This document shows positions 16,259-25,175 of a stretch of DNA of 51,448 nt, one piece after another (the first letter of the stretch is position 1; the number at the start of each line of letters is the position of its first letter). This DNA comes from Desulfobacula sp. (GTDB lineage Bacteria; Desulfobacterota; Desulfobacteria; Desulfobacterales; Desulfobacteraceae): NCBI GenBank assembly GCA_018645325.1, contig JABGOU010000027.1:1-51448 (forward strand). Reading direction: 5' to 3'. The notes under the pieces were generated by a model that saw only the letters and a program-made list of their open reading frames with translations, was not told the DNA's origin and did no database searches. A program made the translations under genes and the position numbers.

Positions 16259-16719
16259 TTATATAGCCAACTTTCCAAACCCTTCCAAAATCTTAACCGG
16301 GATTGGAGTGGGCTCTATTTTATCAAGGGTTTCAGAAAAATTCAGCCCGGATTCTTTGATAGATGTTTCCACATTTTCCACATAGGCTGCCATGATCTTA
16401 TCATCAAACTCGGGATGAAATTGGATTCCCCAGGCTGATTGCCCGATTCTGAAAGCATGGTTGGGTTCAAAAAAATTTTTTGCTATCCTTACGGCATGAT
16501 CCGGTAACCTTGTCACTGTTTGAGAGTGACAGACATGGGCTTTGAACATTTTTGGCAACCCTTTAAAAAGGGGGTCTGATACTCCCTCTTCCAAAATTTC
16601 AATGCCAGCAGTGCCTATTTCAATGCCCTTGGCATGAAAATCCAATCCTCAAAGTCTCCCAGATGACTTGCCATACTCTCAAATGTATTACCTGCTTTTA
16701 CAATAATAATTTTTTTCAT
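16259..16719 (-). pseudogene. Broken class I glutamine amidotransferase (GMP synthase-like domain)
   Basis: The minus strand starts well at 16719 (KKIIIVKAGNTFES...LGDFEDW), the usual N-terminus of this family. After about 30 residues the frame is lost near 16620-16645. The other frame then continues with the C-terminal half (KGIEIGTAGIEIL..., AHVCHSQTV, AWGIQFHPEFD). The middle of the domain, including the nucleophile motif (G-x-CYGHQ), is missing, so an internal deletion of roughly 70-80 codons plus a frameshift has removed activity. The catalytic His/Glu motif (HPEFD) remains. A sequencing error cannot explain the missing segment. Confidence 0.85.
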
Positions 16720-16744
16720 ATATAATTCACTTTCTTAAGGCAAT

Positions 16745-17116
16745 TCAACTTAGAGTCCTTATCACCTCTTGAATAATTATATCTTCAATTGCTTCAATTT
16801 TTCCAAGATGTCGGGTCAACTTGAATTCAACATGTTTATAGGTTATTTTTGCCTGCTGTACCAGTTCAGGTATATCCACAAGGATATGGCTGCCACTGCC
16901 TATGAAAAAAGGAAATATGACAATCTTTTTTGCACCCTTTTGCACAAGCTCTTTAATTTTATTTTCAAGAAGAGGCTCGGCTATTTGCAAAAAAGCATGT
17001 TCAACCGTTCCAAAAGATCCTTTTGATTTTTTTGACACCCTTGCCGCAAGCAATGCAACCTCAAGATTGGATTCTTTTTTCCTGCTGCCGTGGGCTGCAA
17101 TAATCAATGCTTTCAA
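16745..17116 (-). CDS. cbiX: Sirohydrochlorin cobalto-/ferrochelatase, short CbiX type
   Basis: It inserts Co2+ (or Fe2+) into sirohydrochlorin, for cobalamin or siroheme. The catalytic AHGSRKKESN block is at the N-terminus and the second conserved block is GSGSHILVDIPE. At about 123 residues it is the short, dimer-forming CbiXS form. The start is taken as the TTG at 17116 because AAGGAG lies 8 nt upstream and it places AHGS at the expected distance; the longer frame to 17170 adds unrelated residues. Cobalamin-type cofactors are relevant here because HgcA needs a corrinoid. Confidence 0.82.
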   Translation of the reverse strand: MKALIIAAHGSRKKESNLEVALLAARVSKKSKGSFGTVEHAFLQIAEPLLENKIKELVQKGAKKIVIFPFFIGSGSHILVDIPELVQQAKITYKHVEFKLTRHLGKIEAIEDIIIQEVIRTLS

Positions 17117-17502
17117 ATAAGTATCTCCTTGATATTTAATAAAAATCAGTGCTCCACCAAAAACCGACAATTTCCCTTTAAACTCTTTACCAAAGGCTTG
17201 TGTTTTAAATTCAACTTAAAATAATATCGGTTTTATATTTTACAAGCCTTACCCGTATGATTTTCAAGTAGACAATGGGTACTCAATAAAGTCAATTTAT
17301 TTTTAAATCTGATTTTATTAGATCAAGTCTGGTTCCTCATTTCCAGGTGATGATAAAAAAAACCAGTATTGATGTTTATTCCAGGTTTTTGTTTAAAAAA
17401 AAGCAAAAAAATAAAGAAATAAACATGGCTTTTATGCTCATTTCTATTTAAACTCCCAAAAGACAGGATTCTATTGGAATGATGTTTTTCAGGAAGATGT
17501 AT
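17117..17502. other. Divergent intergenic region between cbiX and crcB
   Basis: This 386-bp A+T-rich gap holds the promoters of the divergent cbiX and crcB genes and the weak riboswitch-like segment described separately. No further reading frame is supported. Confidence 0.5.
17346..17385 (+). promoter_or_regulatory. Possible degenerate fluoride (crcB-motif) riboswitch
   Basis: The stretch contains GGTGATGATAAA and, downstream, TTGATGTTTATTCC. This recalls the GGnGAUG...UGAUG...C layout of fluoride riboswitches, with ATAAA able to pair with TTTAT as the pseudoknot-like strand. The internal hairpin between the two parts is almost absent. No terminator or sequestered start is obvious before crcB, 117 bp downstream. 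Position upstream of a fluoride channel gene is the main support. Confidence 0.3.
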
Positions 17503-17880
17503 ATGATTAAAATATTAATGGTTGGGGTAGGAGGGGCTGCAGGGTCTATCTGCAGGTATATTATCAGTGATTTATCCCACAGGCTTTTTAATGATCCCTT
17601 TTTTCCTTATGGAACAATAACAGTTAATGTGGCCGGTTGTTTTTTAATCGGATTGATAGGTGGCTTATCTGATGCAAGACAAATATTTACTCCTGAAATT
17701 CGTGCATTGATTCTTATCGGATTTTTAGGGGGATTTACAACTTTTTCAACCTTTGGATATGAAATTTTTACGGTTGCAAGAGATGGGCAGTTTGTCTCAG
17801 CCCTTACAAATCTTATGCTTCACCTTATCCTTGGTTTTGGTTCTGTCTGGCTTGGATTTTCCATGTCCAGACTATTATAA
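17503..17880 (+). CDS. crcB: Fluoride ion channel CrcB/Fluc
   Basis: A four-helix dual-topology fluoride exporter. Conserved features are GGAAGSICRYI, the TITVNVAGCFLIG segment and GFLGGFTTFSTFGYE with its Phe and Thr/Ser residues lining the pore. The start at 17503 (MIKILMVG) has AGGAAG 6 nt upstream and gives the family's usual length of 125 residues; an upstream ATG at 17479 is possible. It is followed 14 bp later by a DUF190 gene, the common partner. Confidence 0.93.
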   Translation: MIKILMVGVGGAAGSICRYIISDLSHRLFNDPFFPYGTITVNVAGCFLIGLIGGLSDARQIFTPEIRALILIGFLGGFTTFSTFGYEIFTVARDGQFVSALTNLMLHLILGFGSVWLGFSMSRLL

Positions 17881-17894
17881 AGGAGGGTAAATTT

Positions 17895-18227
17895 ATGGTT
17901 CTTCCGGAAAAAGGGCATTTGCTCAGAATCTTTATCGGCGAGAGTGATAAAAATGAAGGCACCCCTCTATATGAATGGATTGTTAAAAAGGCAAGAGAAC
18001 AAGGCCTGGCCGGTGCAACTGTAACACGGGGTATCTTAGGCTTCGGGGCACATTCAAGGATTCATACTACAAAGATTCTAAGGCTTTCAGAAGATATGCC
18101 CATGGTCATAGAGATTGTCGATACCCTGGAAAAAATAGACAGGTTTATGCCCTTCATAGATCATGCCATTAATGAAGGTCTGGCCACCATAGAAGAAATA
18201 AGTATTCGTTTCTACCGGACAAGCTGA
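17895..18227 (+). CDS. DUF190 protein, CrcB partner
   Basis: A 110-residue PII-like small alpha/beta protein of family DUF190. It has the typical LLRIFIGESDK start, GLAGATVTRGILGFG and the EDMPMVIEIVDT block. It follows crcB by 14 bp behind AAGGAGG, and DUF190 genes are frequently coupled to crcB. It is presumed to assist or regulate fluoride export; the biochemical role is unknown. Confidence 0.88.
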   Translation: MVLPEKGHLLRIFIGESDKNEGTPLYEWIVKKAREQGLAGATVTRGILGFGAHSRIHTTKILRLSEDMPMVIEIVDTLEKIDRFMPFIDHAINEGLATIEEISIRFYRTS

Positions 18228-18312
18228 TCCGGAGTTTTTATAAATTCTTGAAATAATTTTCTACACCCTATATAAAAGTTTACCCCATAAATAACCTTAC
18301 AGGACACGATAG

Positions 18313-18717
18313 ATGAATAATTCAAACAGGAAAACCCATCATTTTTCTGCACAAGTTTATTATGAAGACACAGACCACTCAGGTGTGGTCTACCATGCCA
18401 ACTATTTAAAATTCTTTGAACGGGCAAGAGAAGATATCATTGGTATAAGCAAACTTTCCGAAATGTGGCATGAAAAGGGAATCGGTTTTGCCGTGTATAA
18501 AATAAACTTAGGATACCATGATGGTGCGGCTTTCGGGGATCTTCTCAATATTAAAACAACATGGGAAAAACAAGGGGATTACAGGGTCATCTTTTTTCAC
18601 GAGGCCTGGAGGCCGAATGCAGAAAAACCAGCGGTTACCTGTACACTGGAACTAGTATGCCTGGGTCCGAACAAAAAATTAATGCCAATTCCGGATCTGG
18701 ACTTCCTAATGGTATGA
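18313..18717 (+). CDS. Acyl-CoA thioesterase, YbgC/4-hydroxybenzoyl-CoA thioesterase family
   Basis: A hotdog-fold thioesterase of 134 residues. The motif YYEDTDHSGVVYHANYLKFFE contains the catalytic Asp of the YbgC/4HBT class (as the DxDxxGxVYHxxYL pattern). It would hydrolyse a short-chain or aromatic acyl-CoA. It stands 85 bp after the DUF190 gene. No tol-pal genes are nearby, so an envelope role is not indicated. Confidence 0.88.
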   Translation: MNNSNRKTHHFSAQVYYEDTDHSGVVYHANYLKFFERAREDIIGISKLSEMWHEKGIGFAVYKINLGYHDGAAFGDLLNIKTTWEKQGDYRVIFFHEAWRPNAEKPAVTCTLELVCLGPNKKLMPIPDLDFLMV

Positions 18718-18723
18718 TAAAAA

Positions 18724-18740
18724 GGGACCTGCGAGGTCCC
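18724..18740 (-). terminator. Hairpin with a T-tract only on the minus strand
   Basis: A perfect 7-bp stem GGGACCT-gcg-AGGTCCC lies 6 bp after the thioesterase stop. On the plus strand it is followed by ACTAAAAAG, not a T-run. Read on the minus strand it is followed by TTTTTATC, the form of an intrinsic terminator. It could stop antisense transcription into the thioesterase gene or work weakly in both directions. Confidence 0.5.
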
Positions 18741-19031
18741 ACTAAAAAGAGATTAAAATGTCAGACAATAACCCTCTGGAACAAATAAAAAAAGGGAAGC
18801 GTTTGCGTTCTCCTTAATCTCCAATTATGTAATGGAATTTTAGTTCATTTGAGTTTGCTTTGTCCCATATATTGGAATTTAATTTGTGCAAATTTCTTTA
18901 CTTCTTGATACAAGATATATTATATATTTTTTTATTTTAATAGAATATCAAAAGCATTCTGGCGATTTTATGGTTTGAGGAGTGTGTAGACTATGGCAAG
19001 TCTTTTGTTTTCTGTTTAATGGATAAAACAA

Positions 19032-20003
19032 ATGAATAATATTAAAAAATTGACCAATGACACATCGCAAGTATTCAATGCAGTACAAGATTCTCTGGCA
19101 ATTATTGATACGGAATTTAATGTAATCAATATAAATACCACATACTTAAAATTATTGAAAAAAGACGCAAAAGAGGTAATCGGAAAAAAATGTTATGCAG
19201 TGTTGCGTGGCTCTCGTTGCAGTACTGAGAAATGCCCCTTAAAAAAAATTATTCGCATTCCAAAGGTGATTGAGATTGAAACTGAAAAATGTTTTCCTGA
19301 TGGATCTCGGGTCCCCTTAATTTTAACAGCAACACCTTTAATTTCCGATCGTGGCAAATTAACCGGCATGATACAGAGTTTTAAGGATATCACTGACTTT
19401 AAATTATCCAGTAAAAAATTGGAAATAGTCCTTGATGAAGTAATAAAGGCACTTTCAGTTACAGTGGAAGTCAGAGACCCATATACGTACGGCCACCAGG
19501 AAAGAGTAGCACAAATTTCTGAAAAAATTGCACGAAAAATGGGGTTCCCGGAAAACCGGGTCAAGGCCCTCTGGATGGCGGCAACCATCCATGATGTTGG
19601 TAAAATTTATGTTCCATCAGAATTCCTTGCCAAACCTACCCAATTGACAGAAATTGAATTTGCAGTGATAAAGACACATTCCACTGTTGGTTATTCCATA
19701 ATTAAAAATATAGATTTTGACTTACCTATTGCTGAAATTGTTTATCAGCACCATGAAAAAATGGATGGTTCTGGTTATCCTTTGGGTGTATCAGGGGAAA
19801 AAATATTGATAGAAGCCAGGATATTGACAATTGCAGATGTTGTAGAGGCCATGTCCTCCCATAGACCCTATCGTCCAGCTTTGGGTCTGGATAAGGCAAT
19901 AGAAGAAATTAAAAAGAATAGAGAAACTTTTTATGACCCTGATGTTGTGGATATCTGCTTGCAGGTCATTAAAGAAAAGGGAGTAAAATTTTTTGCAGCT
20001 TGA
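19032..20003 (+). CDS. PAS sensor with HD-GYP phosphodiesterase domain
   Basis: A PAS domain (about residues 15-125) precedes an HD-GYP domain that hydrolyses c-di-GMP. HD is seen in TIHDVGKIYVP (about 190-200) and GYP in HHEKMDGSGYPLG, with further His/Asp ligands (TYGHQERVA, TIADVVEAM). Cysteines in the PAS (CYAVLRGSRC, TEKCP) resemble redox- or metal-sensing PAS domains. There is no membrane segment, so it is cytosolic; 323 residues. It stands alone, converging on mvhA. Confidence 0.92.
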   Translation: MNNIKKLTNDTSQVFNAVQDSLAIIDTEFNVININTTYLKLLKKDAKEVIGKKCYAVLRGSRCSTEKCPLKKIIRIPKVIEIETEKCFPDGSRVPLILTATPLISDRGKLTGMIQSFKDITDFKLSSKKLEIVLDEVIKALSVTVEVRDPYTYGHQERVAQISEKIARKMGFPENRVKALWMAATIHDVGKIYVPSEFLAKPTQLTEIEFAVIKTHSTVGYSIIKNIDFDLPIAEIVYQHHEKMDGSGYPLGVSGEKILIEARILTIADVVEAMSSHRPYRPALGLDKAIEEIKKNRETFYDPDVVDICLQVIKEKGVKFFAA

Positions 20004-20305
20004 AATGATTATAATCGGTAATTGTTGATTTTTTGGATTCAAACTGGACACAATACCTTGTTTCTGGAAAGGATAATATCCTGTCATAGGACATTGAATT
20101 ATATAACCCAGATCCACTGGTGCAAACCATTCTTCCCTATTATTTTTTATATATAGTTAGCTGATTTTTTATAAATCCAAACTACCAGCCCGTTTCCCAA
20201 AAAAGCAAACCCAAAGTACCCGAATGAACCAGAGGGACACTCTGCAACATCCACTGCCCAAAGGTCAGGATTGAGCACAGGTTTTCCATATCCGGGCTAA
20301 CGCCT

Positions 20306-21742
20306 TTAATGGCTTAACTCTTGGCCTTTTGAATCATAGATTTTTATATCAATTATCTTACCGCCGTCCAGGCTGTGGGTTGCACAGGAAATTCAGGGGT
20401 CATAGGCCCTGACCGCCATTTCGATCTTATTGAGTATAGCGTCATCATAAACCCCGTTTTTAATTAGATCCCTTGCCGCCCTGTCCACGCTTAGGTTAAT
20501 GGGAGCAAGGTTGTGAGTTGTGCCCACAATGAGGTTCACCCGGGTAATAAGACCTTTTTCATCCGTTGTATAATCGTGTATAAGGGTGCCTCTCGGAGCC
20601 TCAACACATCCGACGCCCCTTCCTGCGCAGGGCTCGACCTTAGCCCGGACTTCAGGGTTGATAATCCTGGGATCTTTTAAAATTTCAATGGCCCTTTCAC
20701 AGGTATAGACTTCCTCAATCAGTCTTGCATAATGATAAAGAAGGGTGGATTGTGCAGGGCGGCCATACAGATCTCGGAACTCTTCAAGTTCGGCCTGGGC
20801 TCTTGGCGTTGCAATCTGATCCGCCACATTGATCCTTGCAAGTGTATTGGATCGATAGATGCCTTTTGGAGCATCAAGATCCATTGAAAATCCTTCTCCC
20901 CAGGATTTTGCATAGGGGAACTTCCCATATGAGAAGGGAACCACCTTTTCCGCCAGATGATCCAGATATTCATCCGGACGAAATTCCTTACTGGTTCCAT
21001 CGGGTTTCATTAAGCGGATATTGCCGTCATACAGATTTAAACTGCCTTTATTGTCAACCATCCCGATGAAACCCGTTGTAATTTCTCCAAGCCCAGGGTA
21101 AGATTCATCAAATTTTGGGAAAACATTTTTTTTTGCATATTCCAGGGCAAAAAGGGCAAATTCTAGAAGCTCATTCACATTATCAATAAATATTTTACGA
21201 TCCTCTATTGAAAGCGGCTTCACAAAACCACCTGGTACACCGGCAACTGGGTGAATGGTTTTTTTGGAAAAACTGTCAAGGACCATTTTAGCCTTATGCC
21301 GCATCCTGATCACTTTCTCGGCAAGCTCCGGGTTTGCCTTCACAAGCCCCATAATGTTACGAACACTGAAATCATACTCAGGTCCCCAAAAAAAATCAGC
21401 TCCGGCCAGGAAGAAAAAATGAAGCAACTTGTCCTCTATATGGGCAATAGTCAGCATCAACTCTCTTAAAAGGTTTCCAGCAGGTGGGGGAGTGACATTA
21501 AAACAGGCATCCACGGCCTTGTTGGAAGCAATATGATGCATCCAGGGACAAATGCCACAAATTCTGCTTACTATCCTTGGAAGTTCTTCTGCTGGTTTGC
21601 CTTCAACAAATTTTTCAAACCCTCTAAGGGACTTAAACGCTACTTTTGTTTCCTGAACATTACCCTGATCATTTAGCTGGATATGAATCGATGCATGACC
21701 TTCTATACGGGTTATAGGTTGAATATTAATTACTTTTGCCAT
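20306..21742 (-). CDS. mvhA: Mvh-type [NiFe] hydrogenase large subunit, predicted selenoprotein (UGA at 20395-20393 read as Sec)
   Basis: The catalytic subunit of the cytoplasmic group 3 hydrogenase. The N-terminal Ni motif RICGICPWMH is present. A conventional call ends at AYDP, one residue before the C-terminal Ni ligand. Reading the TGA as Sec continues DP-Sec-ISCATH and 22 further residues to a TAA, giving 478 residues and the normal DPCxxCxxH motif with Sec for the first Cys. The tail after His would be removed by the maturation protease. It follows mvhG by 5 bp. Sec-containing forms of this family (Vhu/Mvh) are known from methanogens and some sulfate reducers. Confidence 0.92.
20360..20395 (-). 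promoter_or_regulatory. UGA codon plus candidate SECIS of mvhA
   Basis: Downstream of the UGA, ACC (20380-20378) can pair with GGT (20362-20360) and GCC (20373-20371) with GGC (20365-20363). They enclose the loop TGGAC, which has G at position two, 22 nt after the UGA. The stem is interrupted by an unpaired CACA, so it is weaker than the hgcB and hysA elements. An alternative CTGTG/CACAG hairpin (20387-20372) sits closer to the UGA but has no G in its loop. Confidence 0.5.
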
Positions 21743-21747
21743 CTTAT

Positions 21748-22680
21748 TTATGATTCCTTTATCCTGGGTAAAGGCCGCAAAAGCCCGTGCCCCCCGGAAA
21801 ACCTCAGCATTGACAATGTCTCCGGCAAAGAGGAAATATCAATCCCGTTGGATGCCAGAGCATTCAGCATGCTCAACCGCTGGTTGCTTTCCTTTTTTAC
21901 AGGACCATAACATCCCCTGCAGGGTATCTGGGTCATAATACACCTGGCATGCTCCTTATCTCCACCGCATCCGCCCCTTGTAACAGGTCCCATACAGAGG
22001 AATCCTTGTTCCAAAAAACATTTAAACCCTTCTTTTTTGTCATCACCGGCATGCCACCGGGGCAATTCCAAAGCCCTTTTCAAAGTTTTCACCTGACCTT
22101 TACCATCCCTTGTTGCAGGACAATTATCGCACACTGATTTCTTTGACTGTGAAAAGGACTCATTTTTATCAATTGATTGAAGCGCCCTGAAAATATGGTC
22201 CGGATGGGGCGGACAGCCTGGTAGAAAAATATCCACATTGATATGTTCATCAAGGGCATAACAGGCATCCAACAATTCCGGAACAATATGGGATGGGAAA
22301 CCATCTGTTTTATCCGTCCCCTCGGTATTAAAACAATATTCAAGAAGATCCTCATTATGAAAAGAATTTGCAAGCGCAGGAATTCCTCCATGGGTGGCGC
22401 AGGTTCCTAAAGCCACAATAAAATCGCAGGAATCTCTCATGGCCAGGGCAAGCTCAAGATGTTCGTCAGTTTTAATACTCCCGCTGATAAGACCCACATC
22501 GGCTTTTGGCAGCTTGACAATCCGAGAATTATTTTTACCCTGTTTGCTGTCCATAAGTAAGGGAAAGTGAATGATTGAGACAAATTCCAATAGCTTTAGA
22601 AGCCTCTCCCCCATGTCAAGAATGGAAATTTCACATCCTGAGCAAGCATTTAAACTCTCTCCTGCTAGTTTTATAGGCAT
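21748..22680 (-). CDS. mvhG: Mvh-type hydrogenase small subunit
   Basis: The Fe-S electron-transfer subunit (310 residues, no signal peptide, hence cytoplasmic). It starts with the proximal cluster motif LNACSGCEI. GTCATHGGIPAL and FLPGCPPHPDHI provide further ligands. The C-terminal cysteines (CDNCPATR, CMGPVTRGGCGG, C-R-G-C-YGP) serve the medial and distal clusters. It is clustered with mvhA, mvhD and an frhB-like gene. Electrons pass from the NiFe(Se) site through this subunit to MvhD or the FrhB-like protein. Confidence 0.93.
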   Translation of the reverse strand: MPIKLAGESLNACSGCEISILDMGERLLKLLEFVSIIHFPLLMDSKQGKNNSRIVKLPKADVGLISGSIKTDEHLELALAMRDSCDFIVALGTCATHGGIPALANSFHNEDLLEYCFNTEGTDKTDGFPSHIVPELLDACYALDEHINVDIFLPGCPPHPDHIFRALQSIDKNESFSQSKKSVCDNCPATRDGKGQVKTLKRALELPRWHAGDDKKEGFKCFLEQGFLCMGPVTRGGCGGDKEHARCIMTQIPCRGCYGPVKKESNQRLSMLNALASNGIDISSLPETLSMLRFSGGHGLLRPLPRIKES

Positions 22681-22738
22681 GGCATCCTCACTATAGTTTG
22701 TTGGTCTTAATTGTTATCATGCAAATTCAATAAAATAC

Positions 22739-23857
22739 CTAAACCTTGACCTGCACTGACCTGGCTTGAAGGCTTCTTCTCTTGTGCCTGGTTTTTTTCT
22801 TTTTTGCATAAGAGGCCTTTCTAACTTCCATGAGCGCTCTGCTGGCAAACGCTGGATTATCCTCCACATTATATTGTTCCATGCTTTTGAAGTTTCGGCT
22901 GTCAGCCAGGACAGCCCTGCCAAGGGGAGTCCTGGTAATGACGGTTGTCCATCCTTCTTCAGCCCCGATTCCTCCAAATGAGATATCGGCAAATTCTGCT
23001 GAATAATCAAAACAATAATGACATGCATATCGTTTCATGGATTCCATCTGCTCAAGCTCCACTGTTTTGATTTCCCCGGAATTAAGGGTGATGATGAGCT
23101 TGTCCTTCAGGTTTATCCTTTTAACATCTTCCAATGATATTTTTGCAATATCGGCCAGATGCTGCTGTTCCTTGATCCCAAAGGTAAAATTGCCGGAACA
23201 AAAAAGACCAAAACAAAATTTTATTGAGTCAGAGGGTATTAGATTTAAAACCTGCATCTTGCGAAGGGATTTAATCTGGCAGGGTGTTCCTACCAGCGCT
23301 ACCCTTTTCAGTCCCTTTTTAATCATGGGATCAAATTCCTGGATGGTCGAAAATGTCATATACTGGTCACTGAATCGTTTCAATCCATGTGAAGTATCGA
23401 AAAAAAAGCCTGTAGATTCCAATATTTCCTTTCTGGTAGTTGCTAAAAAAGGCTGCCGCTTAAATTTACCCACGGATCTTGTGACAATTGCACCATCAAT
23501 CCTGTTTCGATCAAACAAATGGAGAAGAAGTCCTGTAACTGCTCCTCCGTCTGATGCCCTGTCCCTTACCCTGATATCAGATGCTCTGACAACATTGGTC
23601 TCAATAACTCTTCCCATGGGATCACTCCAGGCTGCCTTACGTTTTGTTTCCTCGTCCAGATCATTAATCTCAGGACAAATGGAGTAACAAAGACCACACT
23701 CAATACATTTTTCCATATCTTGGTAAACAGGCTTCCCGGTTTTATCAATTTCCAGTGCGCCGTAGTTAATGGCTGTACAAAATGCAGCACACCCCCCGCA
23801 CCTGCAACATAATCCTGGTTTTTGCACTTCCTGTACAAGATTAAAAAATGTTTTCAT
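22739..23857 (-). CDS. FrhB-like (F420 hydrogenase/dehydrogenase beta subunit) Fe-S flavoprotein
   Basis: Two N-terminal ferredoxin motifs (CCRCGGCAAFC and CIECGLCYSICPE) precede the FrhB N and C domains (DRASDGGAVTGLLLHL, VALVGTPCQIKSLRK, HYCFDYSAEFADISFGG), 372 residues. FrhB proteins bind FAD and move electrons between hydrogenase clusters and a soluble carrier such as F420. F420 is not typical of sulfate reducers, so the partner here may be ferredoxin or another Hdr-type protein. It is placed between mvhD and mvhG, so it is probably a subunit of the hydrogenase complex. The C-terminus is unusually Lys/Arg-rich. Confidence 0.88.
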   Translation of the reverse strand: MKTFFNLVQEVQKPGLCCRCGGCAAFCTAINYGALEIDKTGKPVYQDMEKCIECGLCYSICPEINDLDEETKRKAAWSDPMGRVIETNVVRASDIRVRDRASDGGAVTGLLLHLFDRNRIDGAIVTRSVGKFKRQPFLATTRKEILESTGFFFDTSHGLKRFSDQYMTFSTIQEFDPMIKKGLKRVALVGTPCQIKSLRKMQVLNLIPSDSIKFCFGLFCSGNFTFGIKEQQHLADIAKISLEDVKRINLKDKLIITLNSGEIKTVELEQMESMKRYACHYCFDYSAEFADISFGGIGAEEGWTTVITRTPLGRAVLADSRNFKSMEQYNVEDNPAFASRALMEVRKASYAKKKKTRHKRRSLQARSVQVKV

Positions 23858-23902
23858 GGTACCCTTTCTCTTTTTTTCCCTAATAGCTCCACTTGAGAGG
23901 TT

Positions 23903-24346
23903 TTACCTGATAGTCTCTCTATCACGATATTCACAGGACTTAACCTTATGCGGGCCAAGTTTCTGAATTCTCATTGTAAAGTCTGTAATTAACTGAGCAA
24001 AAACCGATCCCTCTGCTGAGGAAATCCACTTCAACTCAAACCGGTTGGGGTCTACACCAATATCTTGAAGGATAACAGAAATAACTTTTGCCCGGACCGC
24101 AGCTTTTGTATTTCCTTCAAGATAATGACACTCGCCTGGATGACAACCCATGATCATAACACCATCTGCTCCCTGGGAAAATGCCTCCATCACTAGATCA
24201 GGATGAACCATACCCGTACACATCACCCTTATGGGGCGAAGATTCGGCGGATACTGAAGTCTTGCAACACCGGCCAGATCCGCGCCTGTATATGAACACC
24301 AATTGCATAAAAAACCTATAATAATCGGCTCAAAACGTGAAGGCAT
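23903..24346 (-). CDS. mvhD: Hydrogenase Fe-S subunit MvhD
   Basis: MvhD is the [2Fe-2S] connector that links Mvh hydrogenase to heterodisulfide reductase HdrA. Family blocks CNWCSYTGADLAG, IRVMCTGMVHP and GADGVMIMGCHPGECHYLEGN are present; 147 residues. Some relatives have Sec at one of these cysteines, but here all are Cys codons. Its start overlaps the stop of the protease gene (TGATG), indicating coupling. Presence of MvhD implies an HdrA partner, and an HdrA gene lies at 31.9-35.3 kb. Confidence 0.93.
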   Translation of the reverse strand: MPSRFEPIIIGFLCNWCSYTGADLAGVARLQYPPNLRPIRVMCTGMVHPDLVMEAFSQGADGVMIMGCHPGECHYLEGNTKAAVRAKVISVILQDIGVDPNRFELKWISSAEGSVFAQLITDFTMRIQKLGPHKVKSCEYRDRETIR

Positions 24347-24867
24347 CAGACAAACTCCCTGTCACAGGATAAAAATTTTTTGTCATATACTTTTAGCTTG
24401 ATTAAATTGCTCAGTTTGAGAACTGCTTTTTTGACGGGTCTGCTTAATCCCGACTTAACCAACTTAGGAATAGTTTCAACCTGTACTGCATAAATCTTTA
24501 TATCAATCAAACCCGAATCCCTTAATTCCTTTAGCATATTTGTAGTGGGAAACTGGTGTAGAGAATAATCAGCAACTTTGTTTTTCGGAATCTGGTTTAC
24601 ATCAATGGTGATAATATCTCCCGGCAAAGCATTAGAATGTTGAACTGCATCAATCAAAATAAGGTTCTTGGGAATTGAGCTGGAAAGCAGTAAATCAAAA
24701 AGAAGCTCTCTAACAGAAGTACCTGCATCCAAAAGTCCGATATGATCTGCTTGGATTTGCTGTATCTCAAGGGATTCGATCACAGCAGGACCAAACCCGT
24801 CATCACCCAATAGAGGGTTTCCACATCCCACCACCAAAATATCTTTATTAAACAAATCCAGGTACAT
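24346..24867 (-). CDS. Hydrogenase maturation endopeptidase
   Basis: A HycI/HyaD-family protease that removes the C-terminal tail of a hydrogenase large subunit after nickel insertion. The GCGNPLLGDDGFGPAVIE block carries the Ni-sensing Asp/Glu; DAG and DAVQHSN provide the second and third conserved regions. It is 173 residues. It is the first gene of the mvhDGA operon and so most likely processes MvhA, whose predicted cleavage site lies after DP-Sec-ISCATH. Confidence 0.88.
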   Translation of the reverse strand: MYLDLFNKDILVVGCGNPLLGDDGFGPAVIESLEIQQIQADHIGLLDAGTSVRELLFDLLLSSSIPKNLILIDAVQHSNALPGDIITIDVNQIPKNKVADYSLHQFPTTNMLKELRDSGLIDIKIYAVQVETIPKLVKSGLSRPVKKAVLKLSNLIKLKVYDKKFLSCDREFV

Positions 24868-25038
24868 AACTTTTGATCTTTTGACAACAGGCCTGAACCT
24901 AATTGTGCAAAGATATTCCTAAGTTTTATATCAGTTTTTTACCAACCCCTCAAGACAGATCCACTGTTTCGAACAAACCGCATAATACATTACAATGGTT
25001 AAATCCATCTCGTCAACTTATTGTAATTAAAAAAAACT

Positions 25039-25175
25039 TGTAATTGTTCAGCCCGTTAAAAAAAGTTATCCCCAAAGCCCTGTCTGATGGATATTTGCAG
25101 GAGATTAAGCGAATAGCCTCGAAACAAATATCCATCAGACAGGGCGGTTTCAAGCGTAAGAGCTGAATAATTACA
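25039..25175. repeat. MITE-like palindromic element, copy A
   Basis: A 137-bp element with terminal inverted repeats TGTAATT(G/A)TTCAGC. A long internal palindrome (GCCCTGTCTGATGGATATTTG and its complement) would fold it into one hairpin. It is flanked by AAAACT on both sides (25033-25038 and 25176-25181), consistent with a 6-bp target duplication. It encodes no transposase. A second copy with its own flanking duplication is at 29542. The short frames drawn across it are by-products of the palindrome. Confidence 0.88.

Noticed and set aside
16745-17170. CbiX starting at 17170
   Set aside because: The extra N-terminal residues do not fit the family and the ribosome site points to the TTG at 17116.
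18724-18740. Intrinsic terminator of the thioesterase gene
   Set aside because: The T-run is on the wrong side for a plus-strand transcript, so it was recorded as a minus-strand hairpin instead.
20001-20003. The TGA ending the HD-GYP protein as a further Sec codon
   Set aside because: The HD-GYP domain is complete and no SECIS-like hairpin or conserved downstream frame follows.
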